A stretch of 39,959 nt of DNA from DATFAS01 sp035254305 (GCA_035254305.1 DATFAS010000176.1:1-39959), one strand, 5' to 3'. Shown: positions 1-8,001, counted from the first letter of the stretch. The notes: generated by a model from the sequence alone, not told the origin. Numbers and translations are program-made.

Positions 1-1
1 C

Positions 2-571
2 ATCTCAGTTGAAACCTTTCCCAAGGACTGGGAGCCTTGGATCATGAGGATTAGGCGGTTAGGGTTGGTTCTTGATCTGAGGTATGATCAACAGAAAGAA
101 GTGACTAGCCTTGGATTGCCTTCTGTTGTTTCATATTCTGATTGTAGAAAGCCGTGTCGTTCTCGGCTAGTTGTTCGCGTAAGAGAGTCTGAAATGGATT
201 CCTGGATTAAAGGGTGGAGGCAATTAAGGCCGTATACACCTAGGTCCTATTGGTTGGATAGCCTAACGATCACTTGTCCCATTCTGCGTTCTAGAGAGGA
301 TTTAATACAATATCTCATGTTTATTACTCATGTTTGTTCTAGAGTCCCGGCAAAGCTGCTTGGTATATTCCCAAGAAAAGGATCTATTCATATTGGTGCA
401 GATGCTGATCTTCTTTTCTTCCGGGGTAAAAACATGCTTGATCGTTGCTCGAGATTAGTTCCTGATAAAGTGATGGTTAAGGGGCAGTTTATCCAGGATT
501 TCTTGACTCTTAAAACTAGTCGACGTGGAGAGTTCTTGGTAGGAAACCAAACTTATGCCTTTGAGTATTAA
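2..571 (+). pseudogene. Amidohydrolase (hydantoinase/dihydroorotase-like) C-terminal remnant
   Basis: The frame is open to the left edge, so the 5' end lies outside the window; an internal ATG at 44 has no convincing ribosome binding site. The last hundred residues resemble the C-terminus of dihydropyrimidinase/D-hydantoinase enzymes: a PAKLLGIFPRKGSIHIGADAD stretch matches the family's 'PAKlfGlyPrKGtiavGsDADlv' block, followed by a closing 'VMVKGQFIQD' segment. A 'CPILRSRED' motif just before it resembles the family's 'CsPPLRskeD', but in normal enzymes roughly 100 residues lie between these two blocks, including metal-ligand residues. That part is missing here and the sequence upstream is hard to align. 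I infer a decayed or internally deleted gene. A divergent functional relative cannot be excluded. Confidence 0.5.
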
Positions 572-611
572 GGAATATGTTCTCCTTATATAGGGAGGCA
601 TATTCCTTTTT
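570..611 (+). terminator. Intrinsic terminator after the amidohydrolase remnant
   Basis: The ten-base arms AAGGAATATG (570-579) and CATATTCCTT (599-608) are perfectly complementary, a short CTCC/GGAG pairing lies inside, and a run of five T ends at 611. It begins at the stop codon of the upstream frame. Confidence 0.8.
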
Positions 612-612
612 G

Positions 613-642
613 GCAGATAGGAAAGCAGGGTTTCCTATCTGC
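613..642. repeat. Perfect 12-bp inverted repeat with 6-nt loop
   Basis: GCAGATAGGAAA (613-624) and TTTCCTATCTGC (631-642) are exact reverse complements separated by six bases and followed by only three T. It sits two bases after the preceding terminator. It may be a second, less T-rich terminator, possibly active in either direction, or an operator; the sequence alone does not decide. Confidence 0.6.
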
Positions 643-773
643 TTTCCGTCAGCCAAGGTTTCTTTAGCGGATAGATAAAAGCTATAAGATAGGTTGTCTT
701 TAATAGAAGTTTTTCTTATCATTTGCAGGAATTTAGCAAACTGTGACGAATCTACAGTAAAGAATCTTTCTTA

Positions 774-802
774 AGTAACCTTTTTCGAAATTTTTTCGTC
801 AT
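774..802 (+). promoter_or_regulatory. Candidate ECF-type (autoregulatory) promoter
   Basis: An AGTAAC -35 element (774-779) followed by a T run, then 17 bases, then CGTCAT (797-802), matches the pattern of Bacillus extracytoplasmic-function sigma promoters (AAC-type -35 with adjacent T tract, CGT-type -10). It lies just upstream of the ECF sigma gene, so self-activation is the natural inference. It has not been tested. Confidence 0.55.
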
Positions 803-865
803 ATTAGAAGAGGAAGGAATAATAAAATGATTGTGTTTGAATGCTTCCAGGGGGAGGAAGAGGTT

Positions 866-1456
866 ATGAATGATTCAGTTTTGATTAGAGAGATTAAAGA
901 TGGACACGTAGAATTGTATACAGAAATAATTAAAAGATATGAGAAGCGTATTTTAGCATTCATTGTACATATGTTAAATAGTTCACATCTTGATTATATG
1001 GCGGAGGATTTATGCCAGGAAACATTCTATAAGGCTTTCCGAAATTTACATTCCTTTCGTGATGTAGAGGCGTCATTTTCCACCTGGTTATATACAATTG
1101 CAAGGAATACAGTACTAAGTGAGCTTAGAAAAAGTAGAAACTCTGAAATTTATCTTGAAGATTCCAAATTAGATCCTACTACTGACTATGATCGTATGCC
1201 TGAGCATGAGCTTCTTCGGAACGAGCGTGAGAAATTAGTTCGACATGCGATTGATAGCCTTCCAGATAAGCAACGTTCAGCCATCATTTTAAGAGAATAC
1301 GAGGACAAGGATTATAAGGAAATAGCAGATATTCTTGATTCTACTGTAAGCTCTGTGAAATCACTGTTGTTTCGGGCGAGGAATAGTATTAAAAGCCAGT
1401 TAGAATCTTATGTGTTGGATCCTCGTAGGGATGAGGCGAAAGGGCTGAGCAGGTAA
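866..1456 (+). CDS. ECF-type RNA polymerase sigma factor (SigW/SigX-like)
   Basis: This is a 196-residue sigma-70 family protein of the extracytoplasmic-function group, with only regions 2 and 4. Region 2 includes 'EDLCQETFYKAFRNL' and 'FSTWLYTIARN', the core-binding and -10-recognition helices; region 4 includes 'LPDKQRSAIILREYEDKDYKEIA' split by the turn of the helix-turn-helix, then 'SVKSLLFRAR'. I prefer ATG 866 because GGGGAGG lies at the right distance upstream; an in-frame ATG at 827 would add 13 residues. The gene overlaps the anti-sigma gene by one base (TAATG), so the two are translationally coupled. A likely self-recognised promoter lies at 774-802. Known relatives respond to envelope stress. 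The family is certain; which B. subtilis paralogue it corresponds to is not. Confidence 0.92.
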   Translation: MNDSVLIREIKDGHVELYTEIIKRYEKRILAFIVHMLNSSHLDYMAEDLCQETFYKAFRNLHSFRDVEASFSTWLYTIARNTVLSELRKSRNSEIYLEDSKLDPTTDYDRMPEHELLRNEREKLVRHAIDSLPDKQRSAIILREYEDKDYKEIADILDSTVSSVKSLLFRARNSIKSQLESYVLDPRRDEAKGLSR

Positions 1457-2079
1457 TGAAATGTATTACCGCAATGGGACTTATGTCCGCTTATGTGGAG
1501 CATGTCTTACCTGAACAGACAGCAAGGGCTGTCCGCTTCCACATTCAAATCTGTGCAGATTGCCATACGGAGTATATTATTTGGAAGGAAAGTAGTGCAT
1601 TATTTCAGACTGGGATGCAGCATATTATACCAGTCGATAAGGTATCGAATTTAGCTATGGCTGAGGAAATTATGGCACGAATCACAAAAGAGGAAAAACG
1701 GAAACGATCCGTTCCAAGTAGTCTCTTAAGGCTTCTTACTAGAATGAAGAAATTTTCAACTAGCCTTGCAGTATTATTTCTTCTTGTATTTGGTGTCATG
1801 ATGGTTGGTTCTTTTCAGAAGGATTCGCCTTCTCCTCAGGATCAGGGAGGTTGGAAGGAGCTCTCCACTGCAAATATCGTCTTAAGCATTGATCAGATGC
1901 GAGCTAGTTCAGATGTTGAGGTTGAATCGGATGATAATCGATATCGACTTGTTGCAAGTATAGGAGATCCGCTTCATTTTGCTAATGCGGCAGTTCCTAT
2001 GCCCAATGTTGGATTAGTAGCCGGTTTTTTTGGAATAATGGTTACTGTGGTCAGTATGAGCTGGTTGTCTAGAAATTAG
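1456..2079 (+). CDS. Membrane-anchored zinc-finger anti-sigma factor
   Basis: A 207-residue protein whose N-terminus carries the zinc-binding anti-sigma motif H29-x3-C33-x2-C36 ('FHIQICADC'), the fold that binds ECF sigma factors in the cytoplasm. A first transmembrane helix lies at about residues 100-119 and a second at about 184-203, with an external segment of some 65 residues between them that I do not recognise. The ATG overlaps the sigma stop codon by one base. Context and motif together make it the cognate regulator of the upstream sigma factor, probably released by regulated proteolysis as in RsiW-type systems (inference). The second C-terminal helix is unusual compared with the single-pass RsiW type. 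Confidence 0.85.
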   Translation: MKCITAMGLMSAYVEHVLPEQTARAVRFHIQICADCHTEYIIWKESSALFQTGMQHIIPVDKVSNLAMAEEIMARITKEEKRKRSVPSSLLRLLTRMKKFSTSLAVLFLLVFGVMMVGSFQKDSPSPQDQGGWKELSTANIVLSIDQMRASSDVEVESDDNRYRLVASIGDPLHFANAAVPMPNVGLVAGFFGIMVTVVSMSWLSRN

Positions 2080-2099
2080 CTTTTATGATAATAAAGTGG

Positions 2100-2124
2100 C
2101 CGTTCTTTTAGGAACGGTTTTTTT
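2100..2124 (+). terminator. Terminator of the sigma/anti-sigma operon
   Basis: CCGTTC (2100-2105) pairs with GAACGG (2112-2117) around a six-base loop and is followed by seven T. Confidence 0.85.
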
Positions 2125-2216
2125 CAACGTATAGGAATGTATTAAGGATTTGATTTCTGTCATCATGAGGAAAATTAGTGATATTTATTAAATCTATTAA
2201 AGGGAGGTAGTAGAGT

Positions 2217-3191
2217 ATGAATCTCTACGATCAGATTGACGATGCACTTCTTCATATTCGAAATGGGGAGGTAGAAGAGGGACTATCGATTCTTAATACT
2301 GTGGTTGCTTATAGTGAGAATGATCCTCAGGTAATGTTTGAGCTATCCAATGTATTTTATGATTTAGGTCATCTTGATACGGCAAAATCCCTGCTTGAGA
2401 AAATGGATCCATTTCTTGATGAGTTAACAACAAGTGAATTAGTCGAATTCCGTACGTTTCGTGCTGAATTACGAATAGATGAGGGCCAACTAGATGAAGC
2501 ACTAGAAGAGTTAATAGAATGTCTTGAGCTAGAATCAAACTACACACGTGCTGCGATTCTGTTGGCAGATATTTATCTGATGCAAAACCTCCCTGAAATT
2601 GCTTGTCGCTATCTTGAGGATATTCTTCAGGATGATCCCGATCAACCGGATGTTCGTTATATCCTTGCGGAGATATATATAGAGGAAAACGAATGGGAAA
2701 AGGCTGAAGATCATCTAGGTTATTTGGTTGGGACAGAATATGAGGATAAGGCAAAGCTTAGTCAGGCCAAGCTTTTAAGTAAATATGGAAGCTTTGAACA
2801 AGCACATGAGCTTTTTTTAGATACTCTTTCCACTAATCCAATAGCAGAGGGTTACCTTGGGTGTTCGTTAACTGCTTTACAACTAGGTCACTTAGAACAA
2901 GCTGTGTTTTACGGTACAAAGCTACTAGAGCTTGAGCCAGATCATATTGGGGCATACCAGGTGGTAAGCTCAGCACTGGAAAAGATGGGGAAATTGGAAA
3001 AGGCAAAGGAGCTGCTAGAGCATGCTTTCCAAATGAATGATCAAGAAGAAGCGATTAATCTTAAGCTAATCGAAATTTGTTATCAATTAGGGGATAAGAT
3101 TCAAGCCAGTCAGTACTTACAGCATTTTATTGATTGTCATGAGGAAACTGAAGAAGCCACCAGATGGAAAGAGAGTTTAACGATTCAATAA
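2217..3191 (+). CDS. ypiA: YpiA-like tetratricopeptide repeat protein
   Basis: A 324-residue soluble protein built almost entirely of TPR helix pairs (recurring A/L/Y/A/P spacing, e.g. 'AAILLADIYLMQNLPEIACRYL', 'ALEKMGKLEKAKELLEHAF' in parts), which form a superhelical protein-interaction surface. GGGAGG precedes ATG 2217 at normal spacing. It is identified as YpiA by position, upstream of ypiB-ypiF-qcrABC as in B. subtilis; the B. subtilis protein is longer (about 420 residues), so this version has fewer repeats. No enzymatic motif is visible. Its molecular role is unknown. It stands alone between terminators at 2100-2124 and 3203-3247. Confidence 0.85.
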   Translation: MNLYDQIDDALLHIRNGEVEEGLSILNTVVAYSENDPQVMFELSNVFYDLGHLDTAKSLLEKMDPFLDELTTSELVEFRTFRAELRIDEGQLDEALEELIECLELESNYTRAAILLADIYLMQNLPEIACRYLEDILQDDPDQPDVRYILAEIYIEENEWEKAEDHLGYLVGTEYEDKAKLSQAKLLSKYGSFEQAHELFLDTLSTNPIAEGYLGCSLTALQLGHLEQAVFYGTKLLELEPDHIGAYQVVSSALEKMGKLEKAKELLEHAFQMNDQEEAINLKLIEICYQLGDKIQASQYLQHFIDCHEETEEATRWKESLTIQ

Positions 3192-3202
3192 GGCGTATGA
3201 GG

Positions 3203-3247
3203 AAACACAGTCTTTGCCTGATATACAGGCAAAAGGCTGTGTTTTTT
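3203..3247 (+). terminator. Terminator after ypiA
   Basis: AAACACAG (3203-3210) pairs with CTGTGTTT (3237-3244), and TTTGCCTG with CAGGCAAA inside; six T follow. Confidence 0.88.
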
Positions 3248-3341
3248 CGTTTTGGCTAACGAATATTTTCAAGCGAACTGGGTATAAGCTTGAGTTTCGT
3301 AGGTCAATAATGGGGATAGGATTGAAAGGGAGGGATGCATC

Positions 3342-4469
3342 ATGCGTCTCGCAGAAATGTTAAGCTATGCAGACATTGGGCAGCTACATCAGTTGGCAGA
3401 TACATATGAATGCGATTGTAATGTGAATTCCAAAAATGAGCTGATCCAATCACTTCTCTCCTCCATAAAGCGTGATTCTACGATTCAACAGCAGCTATCC
3501 GAACTTAGCGGAGAGGAATTTCACTTTCTCTTGCATATTGTATTTGATGCTCGAACAACGTTCACAGTGGAGGATTTACGTGCCAAAGCAAAATTTTCAT
3601 ATCTCCAAGATCTAGATCGAGATACTTATCGCAATCTAATTTCGATTGCACTAAAGAAAGGGTGGATCTTTCGGATTCCATCCCGAAATGCAGGTGCATC
3701 ATTTGCGTTACCTGTAGATATGAGAAGGCAATGGGCAACAGCTATTTTTAAGAAGGAACTTTATCAACAAAGAATTCTAATGAACCCAATTGTTTATCGT
3801 CAAGAGGGATTTGCACTTGCCCAAGATGTACTTATTTTTCTTCAATATCTTCGTAATCATGATGTGTTATCTACGGCAGAAGGGGTCATCTATAAACGAA
3901 ACCTAATGCAAATATTAGAGCTTCTATCGATTCCTGAAGATCCAATAGAAAAGGGTGGATGGAGATTTGGTTATGGTCGTCACTTTAAAGAATATCCTGA
4001 TCGGTTCTCCTTAATCTATGACTTTTGTTTTTATCGTGGTTATCTTCTAGAAGAACCGGGGATGAAAATACAAGTAACTCAGGGGGCACAAGAAGCGGAG
4101 CAGCTACCAGCTGAATTATTGTCCATAGATATATTTAAGTTTTGGATTCGGTTATATAAACGCCCTGTACCAGGTCTTGCTATGTTCGTGAGGTTATTAT
4201 GCCATGCAGCAGAGAAAGAATGGATTGCAGAAAAGACACTTGTTAGCTTTATGATGAAACGCTTAAGACCATTCTATTATGATAATGAAGAAAACATTGC
4301 CTATAATCGAATTCTGAAAATGTTGGTCCATTTAGGAATCCTTCGTAAGGGAAAGATGGATGATCAGGAATGGGCCTACCAAACCACTGATTGGGGCAAG
4401 GAAATGATGGATCGTGTGGAAGAGGCAAACATGAAAACGATCCAATTAGATAGGAAAAACGTTCGATAA
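3342..4469 (+). CDS. Uncharacterised 375-residue protein with winged-helix-like ends
   Basis: I do not recognise this protein by name. GGGAGGG precedes ATG 3342. The first 40 residues resemble a short SAP-like helix-loop-helix ('LSYADIGQLHQLADTYEC', then 'SKNELIQSLLSSI'), a fold often used to bind nucleic acid. Residues about 50-125 look like a winged helix ending in 'KKGWIFRIP', and the last 90 residues ('YNRILKMLVHLGILRKGKM', 'YQTTDWGKEMM') look like a second winged helix with a C-terminal 'TTDWG' turn that recalls helicase-associated XPB/Ssl2 N-terminal domains. There are no membrane segments, signal peptide or catalytic motif. It sits between ypiA and ypiB, a place with no such gene in B. 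subtilis. DNA or RNA binding is a guess from fold only. Confidence 0.75.
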   Translation: MRLAEMLSYADIGQLHQLADTYECDCNVNSKNELIQSLLSSIKRDSTIQQQLSELSGEEFHFLLHIVFDARTTFTVEDLRAKAKFSYLQDLDRDTYRNLISIALKKGWIFRIPSRNAGASFALPVDMRRQWATAIFKKELYQQRILMNPIVYRQEGFALAQDVLIFLQYLRNHDVLSTAEGVIYKRNLMQILELLSIPEDPIEKGGWRFGYGRHFKEYPDRFSLIYDFCFYRGYLLEEPGMKIQVTQGAQEAEQLPAELLSIDIFKFWIRLYKRPVPGLAMFVRLLCHAAEKEWIAEKTLVSFMMKRLRPFYYDNEENIAYNRILKMLVHLGILRKGKMDDQEWAYQTTDWGKEMMDRVEEANMKTIQLDRKNVR

Positions 4470-4569
4470 CCACTTATCGTTTGCAAGAATAAAATATAAG
4501 TAAGTAAAATTGGCGTTCAAATCCAAAGTATTTAAACATTCGCATAGATAAAGGCGAGGAGGTATTCCT

Positions 4570-5133
4570 ATGGATGACGTGATTACGGTTACTGCGAAAA
4601 AGGGGTTTATTCGCTGGTTCTTAAGTAAATTCCATCTGAAGAAAAAGGAAGGAACCTGGCTCTTTAATTACATGCTATCGGATGAACGCCTTTTAGAAAA
4701 GGTTCATTTTACAGAGAACCTAAAGGATAAAGAGAAGACCATTATTATATCAACGATTTGCACGGGTGCAACGCCTTTTGTGTTTCAAAAAGCTACAAGG
4801 ATTTACTATGATGTAGAACGTGCATTTCATGATATACGTTTGAATCCAGATGAAGATGTCTTTATCTCAGTTTTTTTTAGGGATCGAATGTCCTATTCAC
4901 AGTATATGGCTGTATTGGAGGGTAGCCCGGTGGAAGATCAGCAATTGGTGCAAGTAGAGATCATGAGTCTTGTTGCAGAAATAGTGATGGACCAAGCGAT
5001 ACGTAAATATAAGTTAAAATGCCTTCTTCAGGAGATCGATACAACATTGGCTACGGGTAACAAAGAACATTTTTTAAGTTTAACCAAAGAATGGATTGAA
5101 CTTCGTAAGCTAGAGGTGGAAAGTGAAGGTTGA
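4570..5133 (+). CDS. ypiB: YpiB, UPF0302 family protein
   Basis: A 187-residue cytoplasmic protein of the UPF0302 family. Recognisable family blocks are 'KGFIRWFLSKFHLKKKEG' near the N-terminus and 'RAFHDIRLNPDEDVFI' in the middle, and the C-terminus ('LLQEIDTTLATGNKEHFL') is a typical IDEAL domain, a small helical module of unknown function found in Firmicutes. GGCGAGGAGG lies upstream of ATG 4570. In B. subtilis ypiB lies next to ypiF and the qcr operon, as here. The function is not established; the B. subtilis gene has been linked only loosely to growth and envelope phenotypes, so I assign none. Confidence 0.88.
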   Translation: MDDVITVTAKKGFIRWFLSKFHLKKKEGTWLFNYMLSDERLLEKVHFTENLKDKEKTIIISTICTGATPFVFQKATRIYYDVERAFHDIRLNPDEDVFISVFFRDRMSYSQYMAVLEGSPVEDQQLVQVEIMSLVAEIVMDQAIRKYKLKCLLQEIDTTLATGNKEHFLSLTKEWIELRKLEVESEG

Positions 5134-5180
5134 CTTTTCAAGGCTTTTCGATTAAAACAAATCTTGGATATATGAAAGCA

Positions 5181-5209
5181 AACCTTGGGCTTTAAGGCCC
5201 GGGTTTTTT
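5181..5209 (+). terminator. Probable terminator between ypiB and ypiF
   Basis: The GGGC/GCCC core (5187-5190 with 5197-5200) is extended by G-T pairs and followed by GGG and six T (5204-5209). Its place before the ypiF ribosome binding site suggests partial uncoupling of ypiF from ypiB. Confidence 0.65.
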
Positions 5210-5239
5210 CTATTTTAATTTGAGGAGTGGAGGCTTTAA

Positions 5240-5647
5240 ATGAGGTGGAAGGTAGAAGATATTGAGAAGTATGAACAAGCTAAGGAATATATTGATACAG
5301 CTGTGATTCCAGTATTCTCGTTTGACCCTAATTTACTAGGGATTGAGGTTGTATTAGAGCAAACATGGCTAGAGGAGGTCTGTGTTTATGCGGAACGCCA
5401 GCTCACAGGACGAGTTGTACTCTTTCCTACACTCTACCTTTTCAATAATGAGCCATCTTTTTGTAACATAAATTTCACAACTTTTTCACATCATTTGTTT
5501 GTAACCACAAATCAAGAAATAGCAGAACAATTAGAGAAAGCTCATTTCAATGTCTATTTATTAGCTCGCCAGGACAAGGAAGAGGAATTAGCTCTAATGG
5601 TTCGTGAAGGGAAAAAGCTATCTCAATATATAATGGAGAATTGGTAA
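5240..5647 (+). CDS. ypiF: YpiF, DUF2487 family protein
   Basis: A 135-residue soluble protein starting 'MRWKVEDIEKYEQAKEYIDT', which matches the start of Bacillus YpiF (DUF2487) in both sequence and position, directly upstream of qcrA. GGAGTGGAGG precedes the ATG. The body alternates beta strands and helices ('AVIPVFSF', 'GRVVLFPTLYLF', 'HLFVTTNQEIA'), suggesting a Rossmann-like fold without visible nucleotide-binding or catalytic motif. Nothing is known of its biochemistry. Conservation next to qcrABC suggests, without proof, a link to respiration. Confidence 0.85.
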   Translation: MRWKVEDIEKYEQAKEYIDTAVIPVFSFDPNLLGIEVVLEQTWLEEVCVYAERQLTGRVVLFPTLYLFNNEPSFCNINFTTFSHHLFVTTNQEIAEQLEKAHFNVYLLARQDKEEELALMVREGKKLSQYIMENW

Positions 5648-5896
5648 TCAAGTACTACGTATTGCATACCTTTTGGTAGGTTAAACTAATTGAGGTAATA
5701 TTCATTTGATCAGGTAAACTTTGGAGTGAAGTCTTGATAGTAGTCAAGCTGTGTCATAAAAAGTTCACAAAACTTACTCAAAGTCGAATACTTGGTCACA
5801 TGCTCTACAAGATATTCTTGACACTTTTTACACGGTTTAGCTATGATTGTAATGTCCTAGTTAGATATGTGTAATTAAATTCAGTCCGTTCGGACT
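5648..5896 (+). promoter_or_regulatory. qcrABC promoter region with SigA promoter and upstream elements
   Basis: TTGACA (5818-5823) and TATGAT (5842-5847), 18 bases apart, form a near-consensus SigA promoter. About 50 bases upstream, GTTCACAAA (5764-5772) resembles the reverse complement of a ResD-type box (TTTGTGAAT), which would fit a respiratory operon; this is weak. A perfect 14-base palindrome AGTCCGTTCGGACT (5883-5896) lies in the leader just before the qcrA ribosome binding site. The rest of the 280-base gap shows only short inverted repeats (for example CTTGA/TCAAG) and no credible gene. Confidence 0.7.
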
Positions 5897-5927
5897 TTCC
5901 GCAGTTGGAAGGATAGGAGGTCAGAGA

Positions 5928-6440
5928 ATGAGTAAGAAAGAAATTTCAAGGCGGACATTTTTAAACTACATGCTTATGGGAACTGGTGGTTTCATGGCTG
6001 CAAGTATCGTGACACCATTAGCTCGGTTTGCTGTAGATCCTGCTTTGAAGGCCGATTCGGGGAAAGGCACCATGGTTCCAGTCACAACACTTGATAAGTT
6101 AACAGCGGAACCGCAAAGATTCGATTTTAAAGTGAACACAGTAGACGGGTGGTACAAGACCGAAACTCCATTATCTGCATGGGTTTACAAGGAAGGGGAA
6201 AAAGTTGTTGCCCTTTCACCAATCTGTAAACACCTTGGTTGTACAGTACAATGGAACACAGACCCAGCAGGACATAAGGAGCAGTTCTACTGCCCATGCC
6301 ACGGAGGTCGTTACGAGAAGACCGGTAAGAACATCCCAGGAACACCACCATTAAAACCACTTGATGTCTATGCGACAGAAGTAAAAGATGGAAAAGTGTT
6401 GCTTGGTAAAGCACAACCAAATCCAGTAGGGGGGGCGTAA
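5928..6440 (+). CDS. qcrA: Menaquinol:cytochrome c reductase Rieske iron-sulfur subunit
   Basis: This 170-residue protein carries the 2Fe-2S cluster of the b6c-type complex and passes electrons from menaquinol at the membrane to cytochrome c. The cluster motifs are C100-x-H102-x2-C105 ('CKHLGCTV') and C122-x-C124-H125 ('CPCHGG'); C105 and C122 form the usual disulfide. The N-terminus has 'SRRTFLNY', a twin-arginine signal-anchor, then a hydrophobic helix (about residues 13-33). Length and sequence match B. subtilis QcrA (about 167). GGAGG sits at normal distance from ATG 5928. It is the first gene of qcrABC, six bases before qcrB. Confidence 0.98.
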   Translation: MSKKEISRRTFLNYMLMGTGGFMAASIVTPLARFAVDPALKADSGKGTMVPVTTLDKLTAEPQRFDFKVNTVDGWYKTETPLSAWVYKEGEKVVALSPICKHLGCTVQWNTDPAGHKEQFYCPCHGGRYEKTGKNIPGTPPLKPLDVYATEVKDGKVLLGKAQPNPVGGA

Positions 6441-6446
6441 GAGCTG

Positions 6447-7118
6447 ATGATGAGGCAAGTTTATGATTGGATTGATGAACGCCTCAATATAACACCTATG
6501 TGGCGTGATATTGCGGACCATGAAGTGCCTGAGCACGTTAACCCGGCACATCACTTCTCTGCGTTTGTTTATTGCTTTGGTGGACTTACTTTCTTTATTA
6601 CTGTTATTCAAATTTTATCTGGTATGTTTTTAACTATGTACTATGTTCCAGACGTAGTAAATGCTTACGAATCCGTTAAATATCTTCAGAATGAAGTAGC
6701 ATTTGGTGTAATCGTACGCGGTATGCATCACTGGGGTGCAAGCTTAGTAATCGTTATGATGTTTTTACATACTTTGCGTGTGTTCTTCACAGGCTCTTAT
6801 AAACATCCACGAGAACTTAACTGGGTAGTTGGAATGCTTATTTTCTTCATGATGTTAGGATTAGGTTTTACAGGATATCTATTGCCATGGGATAATACTG
6901 CTTACTTCGCAACGAAGGTAGGGGTAGAAATCGCTGCAACTGTTCCGTTCATTGGAAACTTTATCAAGCATTTGTTGGTTGGTGGAGAAATACTTGGCGC
7001 TCAAACACTTGCTCGCTTCTTCGCGATACATGTTTTCTTCTTACCTGGTGCACTATTGGGGCTTCTGGGAGCACACTTTGTGATTATTCGCAGACAAGGT
7101 ATTTCTGGACCTCTATGA
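6447..7118 (+). CDS. qcrB: Menaquinol:cytochrome c reductase cytochrome b subunit
   Basis: This 223-residue, four-helix cytochrome b6-type subunit forms the quinol-oxidising membrane core. It shows 'RGMHHWGASL' and 'FFAIHVFFLPGALLG' with the heme-ligand histidines, 'LPWDNTAYFA' near the quinol site, and the C-terminal 'RRQGISGPL'. C43 in 'VYCFGG' corresponds to the residue that binds an extra heme covalently in B. subtilis QcrB. Two adjacent ATG codons (6447, 6450) are possible starts. Length and sequence closely match B. subtilis (224). It lies between qcrA and qcrC. Confidence 0.98.
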   Translation: MMRQVYDWIDERLNITPMWRDIADHEVPEHVNPAHHFSAFVYCFGGLTFFITVIQILSGMFLTMYYVPDVVNAYESVKYLQNEVAFGVIVRGMHHWGASLVIVMMFLHTLRVFFTGSYKHPRELNWVVGMLIFFMMLGLGFTGYLLPWDNTAYFATKVGVEIAATVPFIGNFIKHLLVGGEILGAQTLARFFAIHVFFLPGALLGLLGAHFVIIRRQGISGPL

Positions 7119-7167
7119 TTTATATGAAGAAGATTACTATTAATCGCTAGAAGGGGGTAATGGGAGA

Positions 7168-7962
7168 ATGTCAAATCATAAGCATATTGAATATGTAGGC
7201 GATTCCCGGGTACCTGCCAAAAGGGTTCCGAATATTTCGCCTTCTTATTCTGAATTTCCTGGTAAAAACGAGCCATTTTGGCCGAACTTTCTATTAAAAG
7301 AATGGATGGTAGGTGCTGTTGCCTTAACAGCATTCCTAATCCTAACGGTTAGTCATCCATCACCACTTACGGATAAGGCTGATCCGACGAATACGTCGTT
7401 CACACCACTTCCTGACTGGTATTTCTTATTCTTATATCAATTACTGAAGGCACCTTGGGCTTCAGGAAATTGGGTTGTTCTAGGTACTATGGTTATGCCT
7501 GGTCTTATGTTCGGTGGTTTATTCTTAGCCCCATTCTTAGACCGTGGACCAGATCGTCGCGCGTTTAAGCGCCCTGTATCAAGTGGTCTAATGTTCTTAG
7601 GTTTAATCTCAATTATTTATCTAACATGGGCTGCTATGGATGACCATAAGAAATTAGAGGCGTCTAAGCATCCTGCCGGAGCAGCAGCTCCAGCGGCACC
7701 TGCACCAGCTGCAGGTGGCGGAGCTAAGACTGATGATCCTGGTGCTGCTCTTTGGCAAAAGCAAACCAATTGCCAAGGCTGCCATGGTGTTGATATGAAA
7801 GGTGCCGTTGGTCCTGATCTAACTAAGGTTGGTTCTAGATTATCTAAGGATGATATTGCTAAAGTTATCAAGGAAGGTCGTAACACCATGCCTAAAGGTA
7901 TGTTTACTGGAAATGATAAGGAGCTTGACCAGCTTGCAACATATCTTTCAACTCTAAAATAA
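7168..7962 (+). CDS. qcrC: Menaquinol:cytochrome c reductase subunit IV-cytochrome c fusion
   Basis: A 264-residue fusion typical of Bacillales b6c complexes. Residues 1-160 resemble subunit IV of b6f complexes, with three membrane helices and the quinol-site motif 'PDWYFL' (82-87, equivalent to PEWY). An Ala/Pro/Gly-rich linker (about 168-186) leads to a class I cytochrome c domain with the heme motif C202-x2-C205-H206 ('CQGCH') and an axial Met in 'TMPKGM' (241 or 245). GGGGGTAATGGGAG precedes ATG 7168. It completes the complex and is followed at once by a strong terminator. Confidence 0.97.
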   Translation: MSNHKHIEYVGDSRVPAKRVPNISPSYSEFPGKNEPFWPNFLLKEWMVGAVALTAFLILTVSHPSPLTDKADPTNTSFTPLPDWYFLFLYQLLKAPWASGNWVVLGTMVMPGLMFGGLFLAPFLDRGPDRRAFKRPVSSGLMFLGLISIIYLTWAAMDDHKKLEASKHPAGAAAPAAPAPAAGGGAKTDDPGAALWQKQTNCQGCHGVDMKGAVGPDLTKVGSRLSKDDIAKVIKEGRNTMPKGMFTGNDKELDQLATYLSTLK

Positions 7963-7971
7963 GCTGATAGA

Positions 7972-8001
7972 AACTGACTGATTTAATTCAGTCAGTTTTT
8001 T
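7972..8001 (+). terminator. Terminator of qcrABC
   Basis: AACTGACTGA (7972-7981) and TCAGTCAGTT (7988-7997) form a ten-base stem followed by T residues to 8001. Confidence 0.92.

Noticed and set aside
2293..2754. 153-codon open frame antisense to ypiA
   Set aside because: It has no ribosome binding site, its residues do not form a recognisable protein, and it lies wholly within a well-supported TPR gene.
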